NCBI GenBank assembly: GCA_028285145.1
Contig: JANQQC010000030.1
Span: 1 to 44,449 of the forward strand
Direction of reading: 5' to 3'
DNA: 44,449 nucleotides
From: Hyphomonadaceae bacterium
Lineage (GTDB): Bacteria; Pseudomonadota; Alphaproteobacteria; Caulobacterales; Hyphomonadaceae
Part shown: positions 32,563 through 42,892 of the stretch, one piece after another
How positions within the stretch are numbered: the stretch's first letter is position 1
Layout: each line of letters begins with the position of its first letter
Position numbers and translations under genes: made by a program
The notes under the pieces: model-generated
Told to the model about the DNA's origin: nothing
Database searches by the model: none
Seen by the model: only the letters and a program-made list of their open reading frames with translations

Positions 32563-34223
32563 GGGTGAACTGGTCCGCCGTGATTGCAGACGCAGAGGCC
32601 TTCCGGTCGCGTCTTGTTGCTGTTGCCGTCGGCCTCGTCTTTGCGGTGATCGCGGGGCGGGCAGCGGTCGTGTCCCTGCAAGGGTCTGATGAGCCAACTG
32701 GGATTGCGAGTGTCTTTCAGGAGTCTGTCCGCCGCGCCGATATTGTCGACCGCCATGGGGAGCTGTTAGCGACCTCCGTGGACGTTTACTCCTTGTTTGC
32801 AGACCCCCGCGCAATCTGGGATGCGGGGGACGTTGCGACTGCGCTTGAGACAGTCTTTCCAGACATTGATGCCGATGCGCTGACCACAAGACTGTCGGAC
32901 CGTGACCGGGCCTTTGTCTGGGTACGCCGCGGACTCACGCCGCGCCAGCGTCAGGCAGTGTTCGATCTGGGGCTTGAAGGTCTTGGTTTCCGGGAAGAGA
33001 GCCGGCGCGCCTATCCGCGGGGGCCGCTTGCCGGCCATGTGCTTGGCTTCGCCGGGCACGATGGAAATGGTCTTGCGGGTGTCGAGTTCGCCCTCGATCA
33101 TCGTCTTGCGAAGGGTGGAGAGCCGGTCGCCCTGACCATTGATTCCGGCGTGCAGTTTGTTCTGGAGTCGGAGCTGGCTGCTGCTGCAGCGGACTACGAT
33201 GCGATTGGCGGGGCCGGGATCGTTCTTCATGCCGGGAGCGGCGAAGTGGTCGCGATGGCCAGCTGGCCGCCGATTGATCCCAATCGGGCGCACACATTGA
33301 GCCGCAGCGATCCTGCCCGCAAGGATCGTGCGGCGCAGGCGGTCTACGAGCTGGGCTCGGTCTTCAAGCCCCTTACCGTCGCGGCCGGTGTCGAGGCCGG
33401 AGCCGTCGGCCCCGCTGACCGGTTCGACACCCGCGAGATCATGGAGATTGGCGGTTTCGCCATTGAGGACGATCACCCGATTGCTGGTCAGGCGACCCTT
33501 GCAGATATCATCGCTGACAGTTCCAATGTCGGCACGGTCAAAGTGGCTTTAATGCTCGGCGAGCGTCGGCAGAAGGACTTCTTCCGCCGTCTCGGCTTGC
33601 TCGACCGTGCGGCCATCGAGTTGACCAGCAGCGCAGCCCCGCTCGTGCCAGAGGACTGGTCGGATCTCTCACTCGCGACAATTAGCTATGGGCATGGCAT
33701 TGCCGTCTCTCCCATTGCCTTCACCTCGGCATTCAGCGCGCTGGCCAATGGCGGCGAGTTGGTTCGTCCGACCCTTGTTCTCGATCCTGATCGCGAGTTG
33801 AAACCGCGCCGGGTGATGTCGGCCCCTACTGCCGCGCTGGTAACGGCCATGATGCGTGAAGCGGTCACAAGGGGCACCGGCTCACGCGCGGCTGTTGCCG
33901 GATACCGTGTCGCGGGGAAGACCGGCACGGCGGAAAAGCCAATCGAGGGCGGCTATGATGATAGCCGAAATGTAACGAGTTTCGCGGCGCTATTTCCCTC
34001 GGACGGCCCGGAATATGTCGTATTGATAACGCTCGATGAGCCAAAAGCCGGAGAAGCCGGCGGCGGTGATGTGGGAACTGCAGCGGCTTTCAATGCCGCT
34101 CCGACGGCGGGTCGCGTGATCGAACGGATCGCGCCACTCCTCGGCATGGCCCCTGATTTTAACGCGCCTGCCGCGTTGTCGTCGCCGGTGAACTCCGTAG
34201 CAGAACGGAGAACATCGCTATGA
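32559..34223 (+). CDS. ftsI: Septal peptidoglycan transpeptidase FtsI (PBP3)
   Basis: A 554-residue class B penicillin-binding protein that cross-links septal peptidoglycan with FtsW. One membrane segment (about residues 15-38), then the dimerisation domain with DRHGELLATSVDVYSLFADPR, RRAYPRGPLAGHVLGFAG, and the transpeptidase domain with the active-site Ser267-x-x-Lys270 (SVFK), Ser321-Ser-Asn323 and Lys454-Thr-Gly456. The start is a TTG at 32559 that overlaps the ftsL stop (TTGA) and follows a strong GGGGAGG by eight bases or so; a GTG at 32565 is an alternative. An upstream open frame inside ftsL is discarded. Overlaps murE by four bases. Confidence 0.95.
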   Translation: MRVNWSAVIADAEAFRSRLVAVAVGLVFAVIAGRAAVVSLQGSDEPTGIASVFQESVRRADIVDRHGELLATSVDVYSLFADPRAIWDAGDVATALETVFPDIDADALTTRLSDRDRAFVWVRRGLTPRQRQAVFDLGLEGLGFREESRRAYPRGPLAGHVLGFAGHDGNGLAGVEFALDHRLAKGGEPVALTIDSGVQFVLESELAAAAADYDAIGGAGIVLHAGSGEVVAMASWPPIDPNRAHTLSRSDPARKDRAAQAVYELGSVFKPLTVAAGVEAGAVGPADRFDTREIMEIGGFAIEDDHPIAGQATLADIIADSSNVGTVKVALMLGERRQKDFFRRLGLLDRAAIELTSSAAPLVPEDWSDLSLATISYGHGIAVSPIAFTSAFSALANGGELVRPTLVLDPDRELKPRRVMSAPTAALVTAMMREAVTRGTGSRAAVAGYRVAGKTGTAEKPIEGGYDDSRNVTSFAALFPSDGPEYVVLITLDEPKAGEAGGGDVGTAAAFNAAPTAGRVIERIAPLLGMAPDFNAPAALSSPVNSVAERRTSL

Positions 34224-35662
34224 TGCTGAATCAACTCTTCGACGGGATGACAAGCCCTGAGGCGGAAACAGAGATTGCCGGCCTCACCGCTGACAGTCGC
34301 CAGGTGCGCCCGGGTTACCTGTTTGCTGCGCTTAAGGGTGTTGCCGCTGACGGTCGAGATTTCATTCCCCAAGCCATCGACAAGGGGGCCGTTGCCGTTC
34401 TTGTCGACCGGCCGGGCGAGGCGGGCGATGCGGTCGAGATTGTCGATCCGGAGCCCCGCCTCGCCTTGGCACGGGCCGCGGCGCGTTTTTATGGCCGCCA
34501 GCCCGAGCACGTCGTCGCCATCACTGGGACAAACGGAAAAAGTTCGACCGTTGATTTCCTTAGACAAATCTGGACAAGCGCAGGTGTTCCGTCCGCCTCC
34601 ATGGGGACGTTGGGCGCTATCGGCCCAAAGGGCGCGATTGACCTTGGACATACGACACCTGATCCGGTTGCGATCCATGAAACGCTGGCTGAGCTGGCCG
34701 GGCAGGGCGTAACCCACTGCGCGATGGAAGCCTCCAGCCATGGCCTTGAGCAACATCGCCTCGACGGGGTCAAACTGTCAGCCTGTGCCTTCACCAACCT
34801 GACGCAGGATCATCTCGACTATCACCCGACAATGGAGGCGTATCGCGCGGCCAAGGTACGCCTGTTCACCGAGCTTGCTCCGATCGGGGTACCCGCCATC
34901 ATCAACGCGGATAGCCCGGAGCGGGATGCCTTTCATACTGCCGCCAAGGCAGCAGGATTGCAGCCAGTCTCGATTGGCTGGCGCGGAGATGATCTGAAGA
35001 TCCAGGAATTGATGCCCCGGGCGACCGGGCAGCGCATGTTCCTCAAGCATGACGGTGAGCCCTTTGAGATCGACCTTCCGCTGATCGGCGAGTTTCAGGC
35101 TCTGAACGCGCTTTGTGCGGCTGCGCTTGCGCTGTCGCTTGGCCTGAAATTGTCGGATGTCGTGAAGGGGCTTGAGGCTCTCCAGCCGGTCAAAGGGCGG
35201 ATGGAATTTGTGGGCGAGACCGCAGGGGGCTCTGGCGTCTTCGTAGATTACGCCCACACGCCCGACGGCCTCGACACATTGCTGCGGGCCGCGCGTCCGC
35301 ATACAGCGGGCCGCCTGTTTGTTGTGTTTGGCTGCGGTGGAGACCGCGACCGGACCAAGCGCCCGCTCATGGGGAAGGTCGCGGCCGAACACGCCGATGT
35401 CGCCATCGTGACGGATGACAATCCGCGTACGGAGAAGCCGGCAAAGATTCGCACCGCTGTTCTTGAGGGCGCGCCTGACGCCCGCGAGATCGGTGACCGT
35501 GGCAAGGCCATTCGTACAGCAGTGTCTGAGCTCCAACCCGGAGACACGCTCCTCATCGCCGGGAAGGGACATGAGACCGGTCAGATCGTCGGCAACAAGA
35601 CCATTCCGTTCTCCGATCAGGAGACGGCGCTGTCGGCCTTGAAGGAGACGGCGCATGTCTGA
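34220..35662 (+). CDS. murE: UDP-MurNAc-Ala-Glu:meso-diaminopimelate ligase MurE
   Basis: A 480-residue Mur ligase adding the third stem residue in the cytoplasm. N-terminal UDP-binding domain with LTADSRQVRPGYLFAALKG, the ATP loop ITGTNGKSST, the EASSHGL motif, the carbamylated-lysine region and YAHTPDGLDTLL. DDNPR places D400-N401-P402-R403, the signature for meso-diaminopimelate rather than lysine, consistent with a Gram-negative wall. Overlaps ftsI by four bases and murF by eight. Confidence 0.97.
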   Translation: MMLNQLFDGMTSPEAETEIAGLTADSRQVRPGYLFAALKGVAADGRDFIPQAIDKGAVAVLVDRPGEAGDAVEIVDPEPRLALARAAARFYGRQPEHVVAITGTNGKSSTVDFLRQIWTSAGVPSASMGTLGAIGPKGAIDLGHTTPDPVAIHETLAELAGQGVTHCAMEASSHGLEQHRLDGVKLSACAFTNLTQDHLDYHPTMEAYRAAKVRLFTELAPIGVPAIINADSPERDAFHTAAKAAGLQPVSIGWRGDDLKIQELMPRATGQRMFLKHDGEPFEIDLPLIGEFQALNALCAAALALSLGLKLSDVVKGLEALQPVKGRMEFVGETAGGSGVFVDYAHTPDGLDTLLRAARPHTAGRLFVVFGCGGDRDRTKRPLMGKVAAEHADVAIVTDDNPRTEKPAKIRTAVLEGAPDAREIGDRGKAIRTAVSELQPGDTLLIAGKGHETGQIVGNKTIPFSDQETALSALKETAHV

Positions 35663-37094
35663 TCGTTTGTGGACCTCGCAGGAGCTGGAAGCAGCGACCG
35701 GCGGGGCCGCCAGTGCTCCTTTTGCTGTATCCGGTCTGTCCATCGACACGCGCTCGCTTGAGCCGGGTGATCTGTTCGTTGCCTTGAAAGATGTCCGCGA
35801 TGGCCACGAATTTGTGCCTGCAGCCTTCGACGCAGGAGCCTCCGGCGCATTGGTCAACCGCGCCTCCGGTGGCCGCGCGGAACTGGTTGTTGAGGATGTC
35901 CAGGCTGCGATCGAGGCGATTGGCGTTGCCGCCCGGATGCGATCGGCAGCAGTGCGCACGGCAGTAACTGGGTCTGTTGGAAAGACGAGCATTAAGGAAA
36001 TGCTGGCGCGGATGTATCGCGCGGTTGGTGCCGCCCATTGGCCTGAAAAGAGTTTCAACAATCACTGGGGCGTGCCGCTGACGCTTGCCCGGATGCCAGA
36101 GGCGACGGAGCGTGCGATTTTCGAGATCGGCATGTCGACACCGGGTGAAATCGCCCCGCGCAGCCGGATGGTTCGCCCGCATCATGCGATGATCACGCGG
36201 ATCGCGCCTGCGCATCTGGAAGGTGTTGGATCGATCGAAGCGGTGGCCGATGAGAAGTCCGATATCTTTGCCGGACTGGAGGCAGGCGGAACAATCATCC
36301 TGCCGGCAGACGACGTGTTCCTGGAGCGCATGACAGAGCGCGCCCGAGGCTATTGCCCAACCGCCAGTGTCGAGACCTTCGGCGCAGCGCGCGAGGCTGC
36401 GGCGCGGGTCGTTGACTATGAGACGGATGGAGCGACGTCGCTTGTTAGCCTCGTTGTTGTCGGCCGGGACGTGAAAGTCCGCCTGAACGCGGTCGGGGCG
36501 CATTGGGCCGTGAATGCGGCGGCTGCGCTTCTTATGGCGAGCCAGACCGGTATTTCCATCGCGGACGCGGCAGATGCCCTGAATGGATACGCCCCGCCTC
36601 CCGGGCGCGGCGTGGCCGAGATGATCCTGCTGCCGTCAGGTGGCAAGGCCACGCTCATAGATGACGCCTACAATGCCAACCCGGCGAGCATGCGCGCGGC
36701 GCTTGATGGATTGACCCGTCGGACCGGCGCGCGCCGGATCGTGGCGCTGGGGGAAATGCTGGAAATCGGGGACGGCGCAGAAGCTGCGCACCGTGAACTT
36801 GCCAGCGACATCGAGGCGTCCGGAGCCGAGGCTGCCTTCCTCGCCGGCGGGCTGATGCAGGCCCTTTCGGAAGCTCTGCCGAGTACGATTCAGCAACATT
36901 GGGCCGTCAAGGCCGATGATCTGTCTGCGGATGTGAAAAACACCCTCCGTGACGGCGATGTAATCTTGATTAAAGGCTCGAATGCCTCCGGGATGGGACG
37001 GCTGGCGAATGAGCTGCGCACATGGAGTGCAGACACCCAGCAGGTGATGGATAGCGGCGAAGAACGCGCTGCGGGGGTCGATAATGATTTATGA
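35655..37094 (+). CDS. murF: UDP-MurNAc-tripeptide:D-Ala-D-Ala ligase MurF
   Basis: A 479-residue Mur ligase that adds the terminal dipeptide. Features: [17 protein letters not shown], the ATP loop [12 protein letters not shown] (Val replaces the more common Asn/Ser), [26 protein letters not shown] and the C-terminal [17 protein letters not shown], which is diagnostic of MurF. Length is normal. Overlaps murE by eight bases and mraY by eleven. Confidence 0.96.
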   Translation: MSDRLWTSQELEAATGGAASAPFAVSGLSIDTRSLEPGDLFVALKDVRDGHEFVPAAFDAGASGALVNRASGGRAELVVEDVQAAIEAIGVAARMRSAAVRTAVTGSVGKTSIKEMLARMYRAVGAAHWPEKSFNNHWGVPLTLARMPEATERAIFEIGMSTPGEIAPRSRMVRPHHAMITRIAPAHLEGVGSIEAVADEKSDIFAGLEAGGTIILPADDVFLERMTERARGYCPTASVETFGAAREAAARVVDYETDGATSLVSLVVVGRDVKVRLNAVGAHWAVNAAAALLMASQTGISIADAADALNGYAPPPGRGVAEMILLPSGGKATLIDDAYNANPASMRAALDGLTRRTGARRIVALGEMLEIGDGAEAAHRELASDIEASGAEAAFLAGGLMQALSEALPSTIQQHWAVKADDLSADVKNTLRDGDVILIKGSNASGMGRLANELRTWSADTQQVMDSGEERAAGVDNDL

Positions 37095-38277
37095 GCTGCT
37101 GGCCGCTGATTCAGGCGTCCTGAACCTTCTGAATTATATCACCTTCCGCTCGGGGGCGGCCTTGGTGACCGCTTTCCTCGTCTCCGTGATGCTGGGCGGC
37201 CCGCTGATTGCCCTGCTGCAGGCACGGCAGGGGAAGGGGCAGCCCATTCGCGATCTTTCGCTGGAAGCCCAACTCGCCAAGCAGGGCACGCCGACCATGG
37301 GCGGTTTTCTGATCTGGGTTGGCCTGTTCACCGGCACGCTGCTCTGGTCTGATCTTGGCAATCCGTATGTCTGGACAGTGATGTTCGTCACGGCCTGCTA
37401 TGCCGTGCTCGGCTTCATGGATGACTATGCGAAGGTCTCGAAAGCGTCGGCGGATGGGGTTTCGGCCCGGGTCCGCTTGCTGGTGGAGTTCCTGGTCGCG
37501 GCGCTCGCCTGCGCGTTCATCATGGGCCTGCATGGTGCGCACACGCCGCTCGGGCATGCTGACTGGGGACCGCTGACCGACATTGCAAAGCAGATTGCCG
37601 CTGTCGCGCCACCAACCTCGATCGAGCCCAATGATCCTGATTTCTCTGGCGGCGTCGCAGTGCCGTTCGTCAACGACTACTTCCTGCCGCTTGGCGGGCT
37701 CTTCGTCATATTTGGCATGGTGGTGGTCGTCGGCTCCGCCAATGCGGTGAACTTCACTGATGGCCTCGACGGGCTTGCCGTGGTGCCAATGATGTTCGCC
37801 GCTGCCGCTTATGCTCTGATTGCTTACCTCACGGGTAACTTCCAGTTTGCGGACTATCTGGGAATCCAGTTTGCGCCGGGGGCTGGCGAACTTGCTGTGC
37901 TCCTCAGTGCAATGATGGGCGCTGGAATGGGCTTTTTATGGTACAATGCGTACCCTGCAAAAATCTTCATGGGGGACACAGGATCGCTCGGTCTGGGTGG
38001 CCTGCTTGGCGTTGTCGCCGTCGCCGTGAAGCATGAATTTGCGCTGGTCGTCATTGGCGGTCTGTTCGTCTTGGAAGCGCTGTCCGTGATGATGCAGGTC
38101 AGCTGGTTCAAGTTGACGCGCCGCCTGACTGGGGAAGGCAAGCGCATCTTCAAGATGGCACCTCTGCATCACCATTTTCAGAAGGACGGCTGGCCTGAGA
38201 CGCGAGTTGTCGTCCGTTTCTGGATCCTCTCTGTCCTCTTCGCCCTTGCGGGCCTCGCCACACTGAAGCTGAGGTGA
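37084..38277 (+). CDS. mraY: Phospho-MurNAc-pentapeptide translocase MraY
   Basis: A 397-residue, ten-helix membrane enzyme that makes lipid I from UDP-MurNAc-pentapeptide and undecaprenyl phosphate. Catalytic and Mg motifs are present: FMDDYAKV (Asp113/Asp114), [13 protein letters not shown] and the [11 protein letters not shown] histidine loop. It is about 35 residues longer than the usual ~360; the extra residues form a hydrophilic stretch around 151-190, rich in Pro, Asp and Gly, between two membrane segments. It starts inside murF and is followed by murD after ten bases. Confidence 0.96.
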   Translation: MIYELLAADSGVLNLLNYITFRSGAALVTAFLVSVMLGGPLIALLQARQGKGQPIRDLSLEAQLAKQGTPTMGGFLIWVGLFTGTLLWSDLGNPYVWTVMFVTACYAVLGFMDDYAKVSKASADGVSARVRLLVEFLVAALACAFIMGLHGAHTPLGHADWGPLTDIAKQIAAVAPPTSIEPNDPDFSGGVAVPFVNDYFLPLGGLFVIFGMVVVVGSANAVNFTDGLDGLAVVPMMFAAAAYALIAYLTGNFQFADYLGIQFAPGAGELAVLLSAMMGAGMGFLWYNAYPAKIFMGDTGSLGLGGLLGVVAVAVKHEFALVVIGGLFVLEALSVMMQVSWFKLTRRLTGEGKRIFKMAPLHHHFQKDGWPETRVVVRFWILSVLFALAGLATLKLR

Positions 38278-38287
38278 CCCGCAGGAT

Positions 38288-39706
38288 ATGATCCCCATCC
38301 GCGAATATGCCGGGCGAGATGTCGCCGTTTTCGGACTAGGCCGTACGGGCCTTTCCGCTGCCAAAGCCTTGATGGCTGGCGGCGCGCGCGTGCATGCCTG
38401 GGACGATAGCGAAGCCACGCGCACAGCAGCGGAAGCGGCCGGCGTACCACTGTCGGATATCAACAAGCGCGACTGGCAGACCTTTGCTGCGCTCGTCCTG
38501 TCCCCCGGCGTACCCTATAAGTTCCCGCAGCCGCACCGCATTGTCCGCATGGCTGAGATGGTCGGGGTTCCAGTGGTCGGCGACATGGAACTGTTCGCCC
38601 GAGCCGTTCAGGCCCTGCCGGAGCGTGGCCGGCCGAAGATCGTCGGGATCACGGGGACAAACGGAAAATCAACCGTGACGGCGCTGATCGGCCACATCCT
38701 GACTGAAGCGGGACGGGATGCGCGCGTGGGCGGAAATATCGGCACAGGCGTTCTCGACATGGCCGCGCTGCATGCCAATGCGACTTACGTTCTTGAGCTC
38801 TCATCGTACCAACTCGATCTTGTGAAAAGTCTGCGCTGCGATGTTGCGCTCCTGCTCAATATCTCGCGCGATCATCTCGACCGGCATGGCGGGATGGAAG
38901 GCTACATCGAAGCGAAGAAGCGTATCTTCCTGAATCAGCAGCCCGGAGACAAAGCTGTGATTGGGTTCGATGACAGGATCTGTCAGGGCATTGCAATGTC
39001 TCTGGCGGCGCAGCGCCCGGGCGATGTGATCGAGGTCTCAAGCGACTTTGTGCTCGGCAAGGGCGTCAGTGGTGCCGCTGGGCGACTGACGGACCATATT
39101 GCAGGGCCAACCATCACCGTGGGTGATCTGCGTCAGGCCCCCGCGCTTCCGGGTTCGCACAACTGGCAAAATGCTGCCGCCGCCTATGCCGCCTGTCGTG
39201 CGCTAGGTGTCGATAGCGCCGTGATCATGCAGGCCATCCTTAGCTTCCCGGGTTTGCCTCACCGTCTTGAGCATGTAGGCGAAATCGATGGGGTCCGGTT
39301 CATCAATGATTCCAAGGCGACCAATGCGCAGGCTGCTGAGCAGGCGCTGAAAGCTTATTCCCGGGTCTACTGGATCGCGGGCGGACGCGCCAAGGCAGAA
39401 GGCATCACGCCACTGGAGCCGTTCTTTGACCGCATCGCAAAGGCTTATCTGATCGGCGAGTCGCTTCCGGCGTTTGCCAGATCGCTGGAAGGGCGGGCGG
39501 CCTATGCCGGGTGCGGGTCGCTGGAGAAGGCTGTGCGGGCGGCGTTTGATGATGCGCTGGCGTCCGGTGAGCAAGACCCGATCGTCTTGCTATCGCCAGC
39601 ATGTGCGAGCTTCGACCAGTTCCGCGACTTCGAGGCGCGGGGCGATGCCTTCAAGTCGCTCGTCGCCGAGATGACCGGCTCGGGTGGGCTCCAGGCAAGC
39701 GCATGA
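38288..39706 (+). CDS. murD: UDP-MurNAc-L-alanine:D-glutamate ligase MurD
   Basis: A 472-residue Mur ligase adding D-glutamate. The N-terminal domain has AVFGLGRTGLSAAKAL and the LSPGVP strand; the ATP loop is ITGTNGKSTVTAL; ELSSYQLD and LNISRDHLDRHGGMEGY follow, then FINDSKATNAQAA and a C-terminal LLSPACASFDQFRDFEARG, all typical of MurD. AGGA precedes the start. Its stop overlaps the ftsW ATG (ATGA). Confidence 0.97.
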   Translation: MIPIREYAGRDVAVFGLGRTGLSAAKALMAGGARVHAWDDSEATRTAAEAAGVPLSDINKRDWQTFAALVLSPGVPYKFPQPHRIVRMAEMVGVPVVGDMELFARAVQALPERGRPKIVGITGTNGKSTVTALIGHILTEAGRDARVGGNIGTGVLDMAALHANATYVLELSSYQLDLVKSLRCDVALLLNISRDHLDRHGGMEGYIEAKKRIFLNQQPGDKAVIGFDDRICQGIAMSLAAQRPGDVIEVSSDFVLGKGVSGAAGRLTDHIAGPTITVGDLRQAPALPGSHNWQNAAAAYAACRALGVDSAVIMQAILSFPGLPHRLEHVGEIDGVRFINDSKATNAQAAEQALKAYSRVYWIAGGRAKAEGITPLEPFFDRIAKAYLIGESLPAFARSLEGRAAYAGCGSLEKAVRAAFDDALASGEQDPIVLLSPACASFDQFRDFEARGDAFKSLVAEMTGSGGLQASA

Positions 39707-40851
39707 GTGTGATGGCTAGCAGCGGCCCGGCGCGGTCCGATGCTTCGCCGCTGGCAGAATGGCGACGGTCCGTCGACTGGCCGATCCTGGGCTCAGTGTT
39801 CGTACTGATCGGGCTTGGGCTGCTAATGTCTCTTGCGGCCGGGCCAGCCGCCGCGCAGCGGATCGGCTTTGACAACACCTACCACTTCGTACAGCGGCAG
39901 GGTGTCTTCGCCATTGCGGCGGTCGTGCTTCTGATCGGTTCCAGCCTGCTTGATCGGGACTGGGCGCGCCGGGCTGCCGCGATCGTCTTCTTCCTCGCCT
40001 TTGGGCTGATGGCTTACATCCTGCTGTTTGGGTATGAGGCCAAGGGCGCGCAGCGCTGGATTCGTGTCGCCGGCTTTTCGCTGCAGCCCTCGGAGATGAT
40101 CAAGCCATCTCTCATCGTCCTGACGGGATGGCTCCTGGCCCAGCGTACATTGTTTCCCAAAGGCCCTTGGGCGGTCGTGGCGTTCGCCTTTTTCGCAGCA
40201 ACGCTCGGCCTGCTCCTACTTCAGCCTGATGTCGGTCAGTCCGCGCTGCTCTCGGCCGCCTTTATCATCACCTTCTTTGTATCCGGTCTCCCATGGCGCT
40301 GGGCGATGGGCTTCATGGCGGGCGGCACAGCACTTGCCGGGATGCTCTATGCAACGCTGCACCATGTGCGTCAGCGTGTGAACGCGTTCCTCGATCCATC
40401 CGCCTATGATACGTATCAGGTCGACAAGGCGAGCGAGGCGATCTCGCGTGGTGGTGTCATGGGTGCCGGTCCGGGAGAGGGCGCGGTGAAGTTCCAGCTG
40501 CCGGATGCGCATACTGACTTCATCTATTCGGTCCTGTCCGAGGAGTACGGCCTCGTTGCAGCCGTGGCGCTGATTGCGATCTTCGCCTTCATCACCCTGC
40601 GCGGGATTCGCGAGGCTTCCTATGTCGAGGATCCGTATCCGCGCGCGGCCGCCACCGGACTGTTTGCGCTTTTCGGCCTTCAGGCGGCCATAAACATTTC
40701 GGTTAACCTGCATCTCATTCCGCCCAAGGGGATGACCCTGCCATTTGTCTCTTATGGCGGATCGTCCATGATCGGCGCGGCCCTGACCATCGGATTCGCG
40801 CTCGCATTGATCCGAAAACGAGGCATACGAATTCGGAGGCCTTATGGCTGA
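39703..40851 (+). CDS. ftsW: Septal peptidoglycan polymerase FtsW
   Basis: A 382-residue SEDS-family glycosyltransferase that polymerises lipid II at the septum with FtsI. About ten membrane segments. Conserved parts: [36 protein letters not shown] with the catalytic Asp, [29 protein letters not shown] and the C-terminal [19 protein letters not shown] (each a known SEDS motif, shown in part). The start at 39703 overlaps the murD stop; an ATG at 39712 is possible. The longer frame from 39601 lies inside murD. murG overlaps its end by eight bases. Confidence 0.96.
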   Translation: MSVMASSGPARSDASPLAEWRRSVDWPILGSVFVLIGLGLLMSLAAGPAAAQRIGFDNTYHFVQRQGVFAIAAVVLLIGSSLLDRDWARRAAAIVFFLAFGLMAYILLFGYEAKGAQRWIRVAGFSLQPSEMIKPSLIVLTGWLLAQRTLFPKGPWAVVAFAFFAATLGLLLLQPDVGQSALLSAAFIITFFVSGLPWRWAMGFMAGGTALAGMLYATLHHVRQRVNAFLDPSAYDTYQVDKASEAISRGGVMGAGPGEGAVKFQLPDAHTDFIYSVLSEEYGLVAAVALIAIFAFITLRGIREASYVEDPYPRAAATGLFALFGLQAAINISVNLHLIPPKGMTLPFVSYGGSSMIGAALTIGFALALIRKRGIRIRRPYG

Positions 40852-41941
40852 TACAGGGAAGAAGCCGCTCGTCATCATTGGGGCTGGCGGTACGGGTGGA
40901 CACATGTTCCCTGCGGCTGCCTTCGCCGAGGAGATGCGCGCCCGCGGCTGGGCCGTCGGCCTTGTCAGCGATGATCGCGGTTTGCGCTATGCAGACAAAT
41001 TCCCTGCCGACTGGAAGGAAGAAGTGCGAGCGGCAAGCCCCTCGCTGCGCAAGTTCTGGATGCTGCCGATCGTGGGCCTGAAGATCGGACGCGGCATCAG
41101 CCGCGCGACAGCGATGATGCGCCAGCGCAGGCCATCTCTTGTTGCCGGCTTTGGGGGGTATCCCGCCTATCCAGCGCTGGCCGCGGCCAAAAACTGTAAC
41201 GTGCCGATCCTTATCCATGAGCAGAATGCGGTGCTCGGGCGGGTCAACCGGCAGTTCGCGGTCCATGCAGGGCTCGTCGCGTCTGGATTTCCAAGGCTCG
41301 ATCGCCTTCCAAAGGGAGCCAAACACAAGGCTGTGGGCAATCCCGTTCGTCCACCGATTGCCGCCATGCGGGAGACTCCATACCCGGACACGTCCGATAA
41401 GCTGACGCTGCTGATTACGGGCGGCAGCCAGGGCGCGAAGATCCTTGGCGAGGTGGTTCCTCAGGCCGTTATCGATTTGCCGGATGATTTGCGCAGCCGG
41501 CTCCGTATTGTTCAGCAGGTCCGCGAAGAGCAGATCGAGGAAGTCGAACGGATGTATCGCGGGGCTGGTGTCGAGGCTGAGCTGCAAAGCTTTTTCTCCG
41601 ACATCCCGCAACGCCTCGCCGAGGCTCATCTTGTGCTGGCGCGCTCCGGGGCGGGGACGGTCAGTGAAATCGCCGCGGTTGGGCGGCCGTCCATCCTGAT
41701 TCCGCTCGCAATCGCCATGGACGATCATCAGACAGCTAATGCCGAGGCGCTCGTGGAGCCCGGTGCGGCTGACGTCGTCCCCGAAAAGGAGGCCGATGAG
41801 GAACGTCTTGCTGGCCTGCTCCTCTCGCGGCTTGAAGACGCTGCCGGTCTGGAAAAGCGGGCTGCAGCCGCGCGCGCGGCGGGCTCGGTCACGGCCGCGA
41901 AGGACCTTGCCGACATTGCCGAGAAGCTGGCGAAGAGATGA
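40844..41941 (+). CDS. murG: Lipid II synthase MurG
   Basis: A 365-residue peripheral membrane glycosyltransferase that transfers GlcNAc to lipid I. Motifs: [19 protein letters not shown] for the phosphate loop, [25 protein letters not shown], the second-domain [11 protein letters not shown] and [20 protein letters not shown], followed by [12 protein letters not shown] with the usual nucleotide-binding Glu/Gln region. Length normal. The small membrane-protein gene begins within its stop (ATGA). Confidence 0.97.
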   Translation: MADTGKKPLVIIGAGGTGGHMFPAAAFAEEMRARGWAVGLVSDDRGLRYADKFPADWKEEVRAASPSLRKFWMLPIVGLKIGRGISRATAMMRQRRPSLVAGFGGYPAYPALAAAKNCNVPILIHEQNAVLGRVNRQFAVHAGLVASGFPRLDRLPKGAKHKAVGNPVRPPIAAMRETPYPDTSDKLTLLITGGSQGAKILGEVVPQAVIDLPDDLRSRLRIVQQVREEQIEEVERMYRGAGVEAELQSFFSDIPQRLAEAHLVLARSGAGTVSEIAAVGRPSILIPLAIAMDDHQTANAEALVEPGAADVVPEKEADEERLAGLLLSRLEDAAGLEKRAAAARAAGSVTAAKDLADIAEKLAKR

Positions 41942-42309
41942 TCCGCATCTCCGCCTTCCTTGCGATTGCTTTCGGCGTGTTCCTCGCCATTGCGGAAGCC
42001 GCGCGCAATTGGGGGGACTGGCAGTGGTGGCCATATTGGCTCGTTGATTACATCGCGGTGGCGCTTTTGATTTTCGGGGCGCAGCGCGCGTTGAAGACGG
42101 GGACCGTACGCTGGCTCGCAGGTGCGTGGGGCTGGACTGCCGGGACGTTCTATTCTTCCTTCTTCTCACACATTGAACGGATATCGGCGGGCGCTGAGGA
42201 CCGCGTCGGCAATATCAACGAGCAGCCACTGACCATCATCATTGGCGTCATGCTCGGAGTTTCGATCCTCGGCTTTCTCGGAGCGGTGCTGGGCAAGCGC
42301 GCCGGCTAG
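41938..42309 (+). CDS. Small four-helix membrane protein of unknown function
   Basis: A 123-residue protein I do not recognise. Four hydrophobic segments are visible (about residues 4-22, 29-51, 57-75 and 96-118), with many Trp residues in the first half ([10 protein letters not shown]). The third and fourth are separated by a polar loop with an acidic patch and NINEQP. Its ATG overlaps the murG stop by four bases, so it is translated as part of the dcw operon. Its TAG shares three bases with the stop of the convergent DUF3291 gene. A role in envelope growth is suggested by position only. Confidence 0.8.
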   Translation: MIRISAFLAIAFGVFLAIAEAARNWGDWQWWPYWLVDYIAVALLIFGAQRALKTGTVRWLAGAWGWTAGTFYSSFFSHIERISAGAEDRVGNINEQPLTIIIGVMLGVSILGFLGAVLGKRAG

Positions 42310-42791
42310 GCAGCAGCGCCGCAGGCATGCGTCTTGTGCATCTCGGCTTCCTTCAACCAGTCCCAGCCGAAGGCATCCTCAGAGTCACCAAGACGGTCAC
42401 GCAGCGCGAGCCGTTCCAGCGCCTCCTCAAGGCTGGGCTGATGACCGGCGGGCACCCACCACATGACGAAATGCATGCCGCCGAGCACCTCGAACCATTC
42501 CGCGCGGCGCTCATAGAACTGCTTGTGGACCGTGCCCCAGACAAACTTTTCAAGGCTGGCCACATCTTCCCAGACTGTGAGGTTGGACACGTATTGCGGG
42601 TCGCCGCCAATGCTTGTCTCCGTATTGCCGGTGCCAGGCTCGCCGGAGCCTTCCATCATCCAGACAAAGCCAGGCATGCGTTTGCCGAGCCCATTGATGA
42701 AATCCAGATTGTCCATGAAATCCTTTACTCGGGGATCGTCGGTGGGCGCGAGCAGGCGGCCCACATTCAGCTCGGCAAGGTGCATCGTCAT
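42306..42791 (-). CDS. DUF3291 family protein
   Basis: A 161-residue soluble protein resembling DUF3291, a dimeric alpha/beta-barrel-like family of unknown role. Visible: [27 protein letters not shown] at the start (shown by the [11 protein letters not shown] core), GFVWMMEG, the [17 protein letters not shown] strand-helix and a Trp-rich [13 protein letters not shown] stretch. GGAG lies seven bases before the ATG. It runs against the dcw cluster between the small membrane protein and murC, so murC must have its own promoter. Confidence 0.85.
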   Translation of the reverse strand: MTMHLAELNVGRLLAPTDDPRVKDFMDNLDFINGLGKRMPGFVWMMEGSGEPGTGNTETSIGGDPQYVSNLTVWEDVASLEKFVWGTVHKQFYERRAEWFEVLGGMHFVMWWVPAGHQPSLEEALERLALRDRLGDSEDAFGWDWLKEAEMHKTHACGAAA

Positions 42792-42892
42792 GGTCGGTCT
42801 CCTTCTCGCCTTTCTTTGGCGTCACTTGCGCGGCAGGCTCGCACCACGCTAATCGCCAGCAGAGCGAATTTCCTCAGGACTGTATACCCATA
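42792..42892. other. Divergent intergenic region, DUF3291 / murC
   Basis: 101 bases that must hold the promoter of murC, because the preceding gene is on the other strand, and that of the DUF3291 gene. The murC ATG at 42893 has no good ribosome binding site close by; AGGA lies about 14 bases upstream. I could not place convincing -35/-10 boxes. Confidence 0.4.

Noticed and set aside
34778..36061. 427-residue minus-strand open frame across murE and murF
   Set aside because: Antisense to two complete Mur ligases, with no family features; GC-rich coding DNA commonly leaves such frames open.
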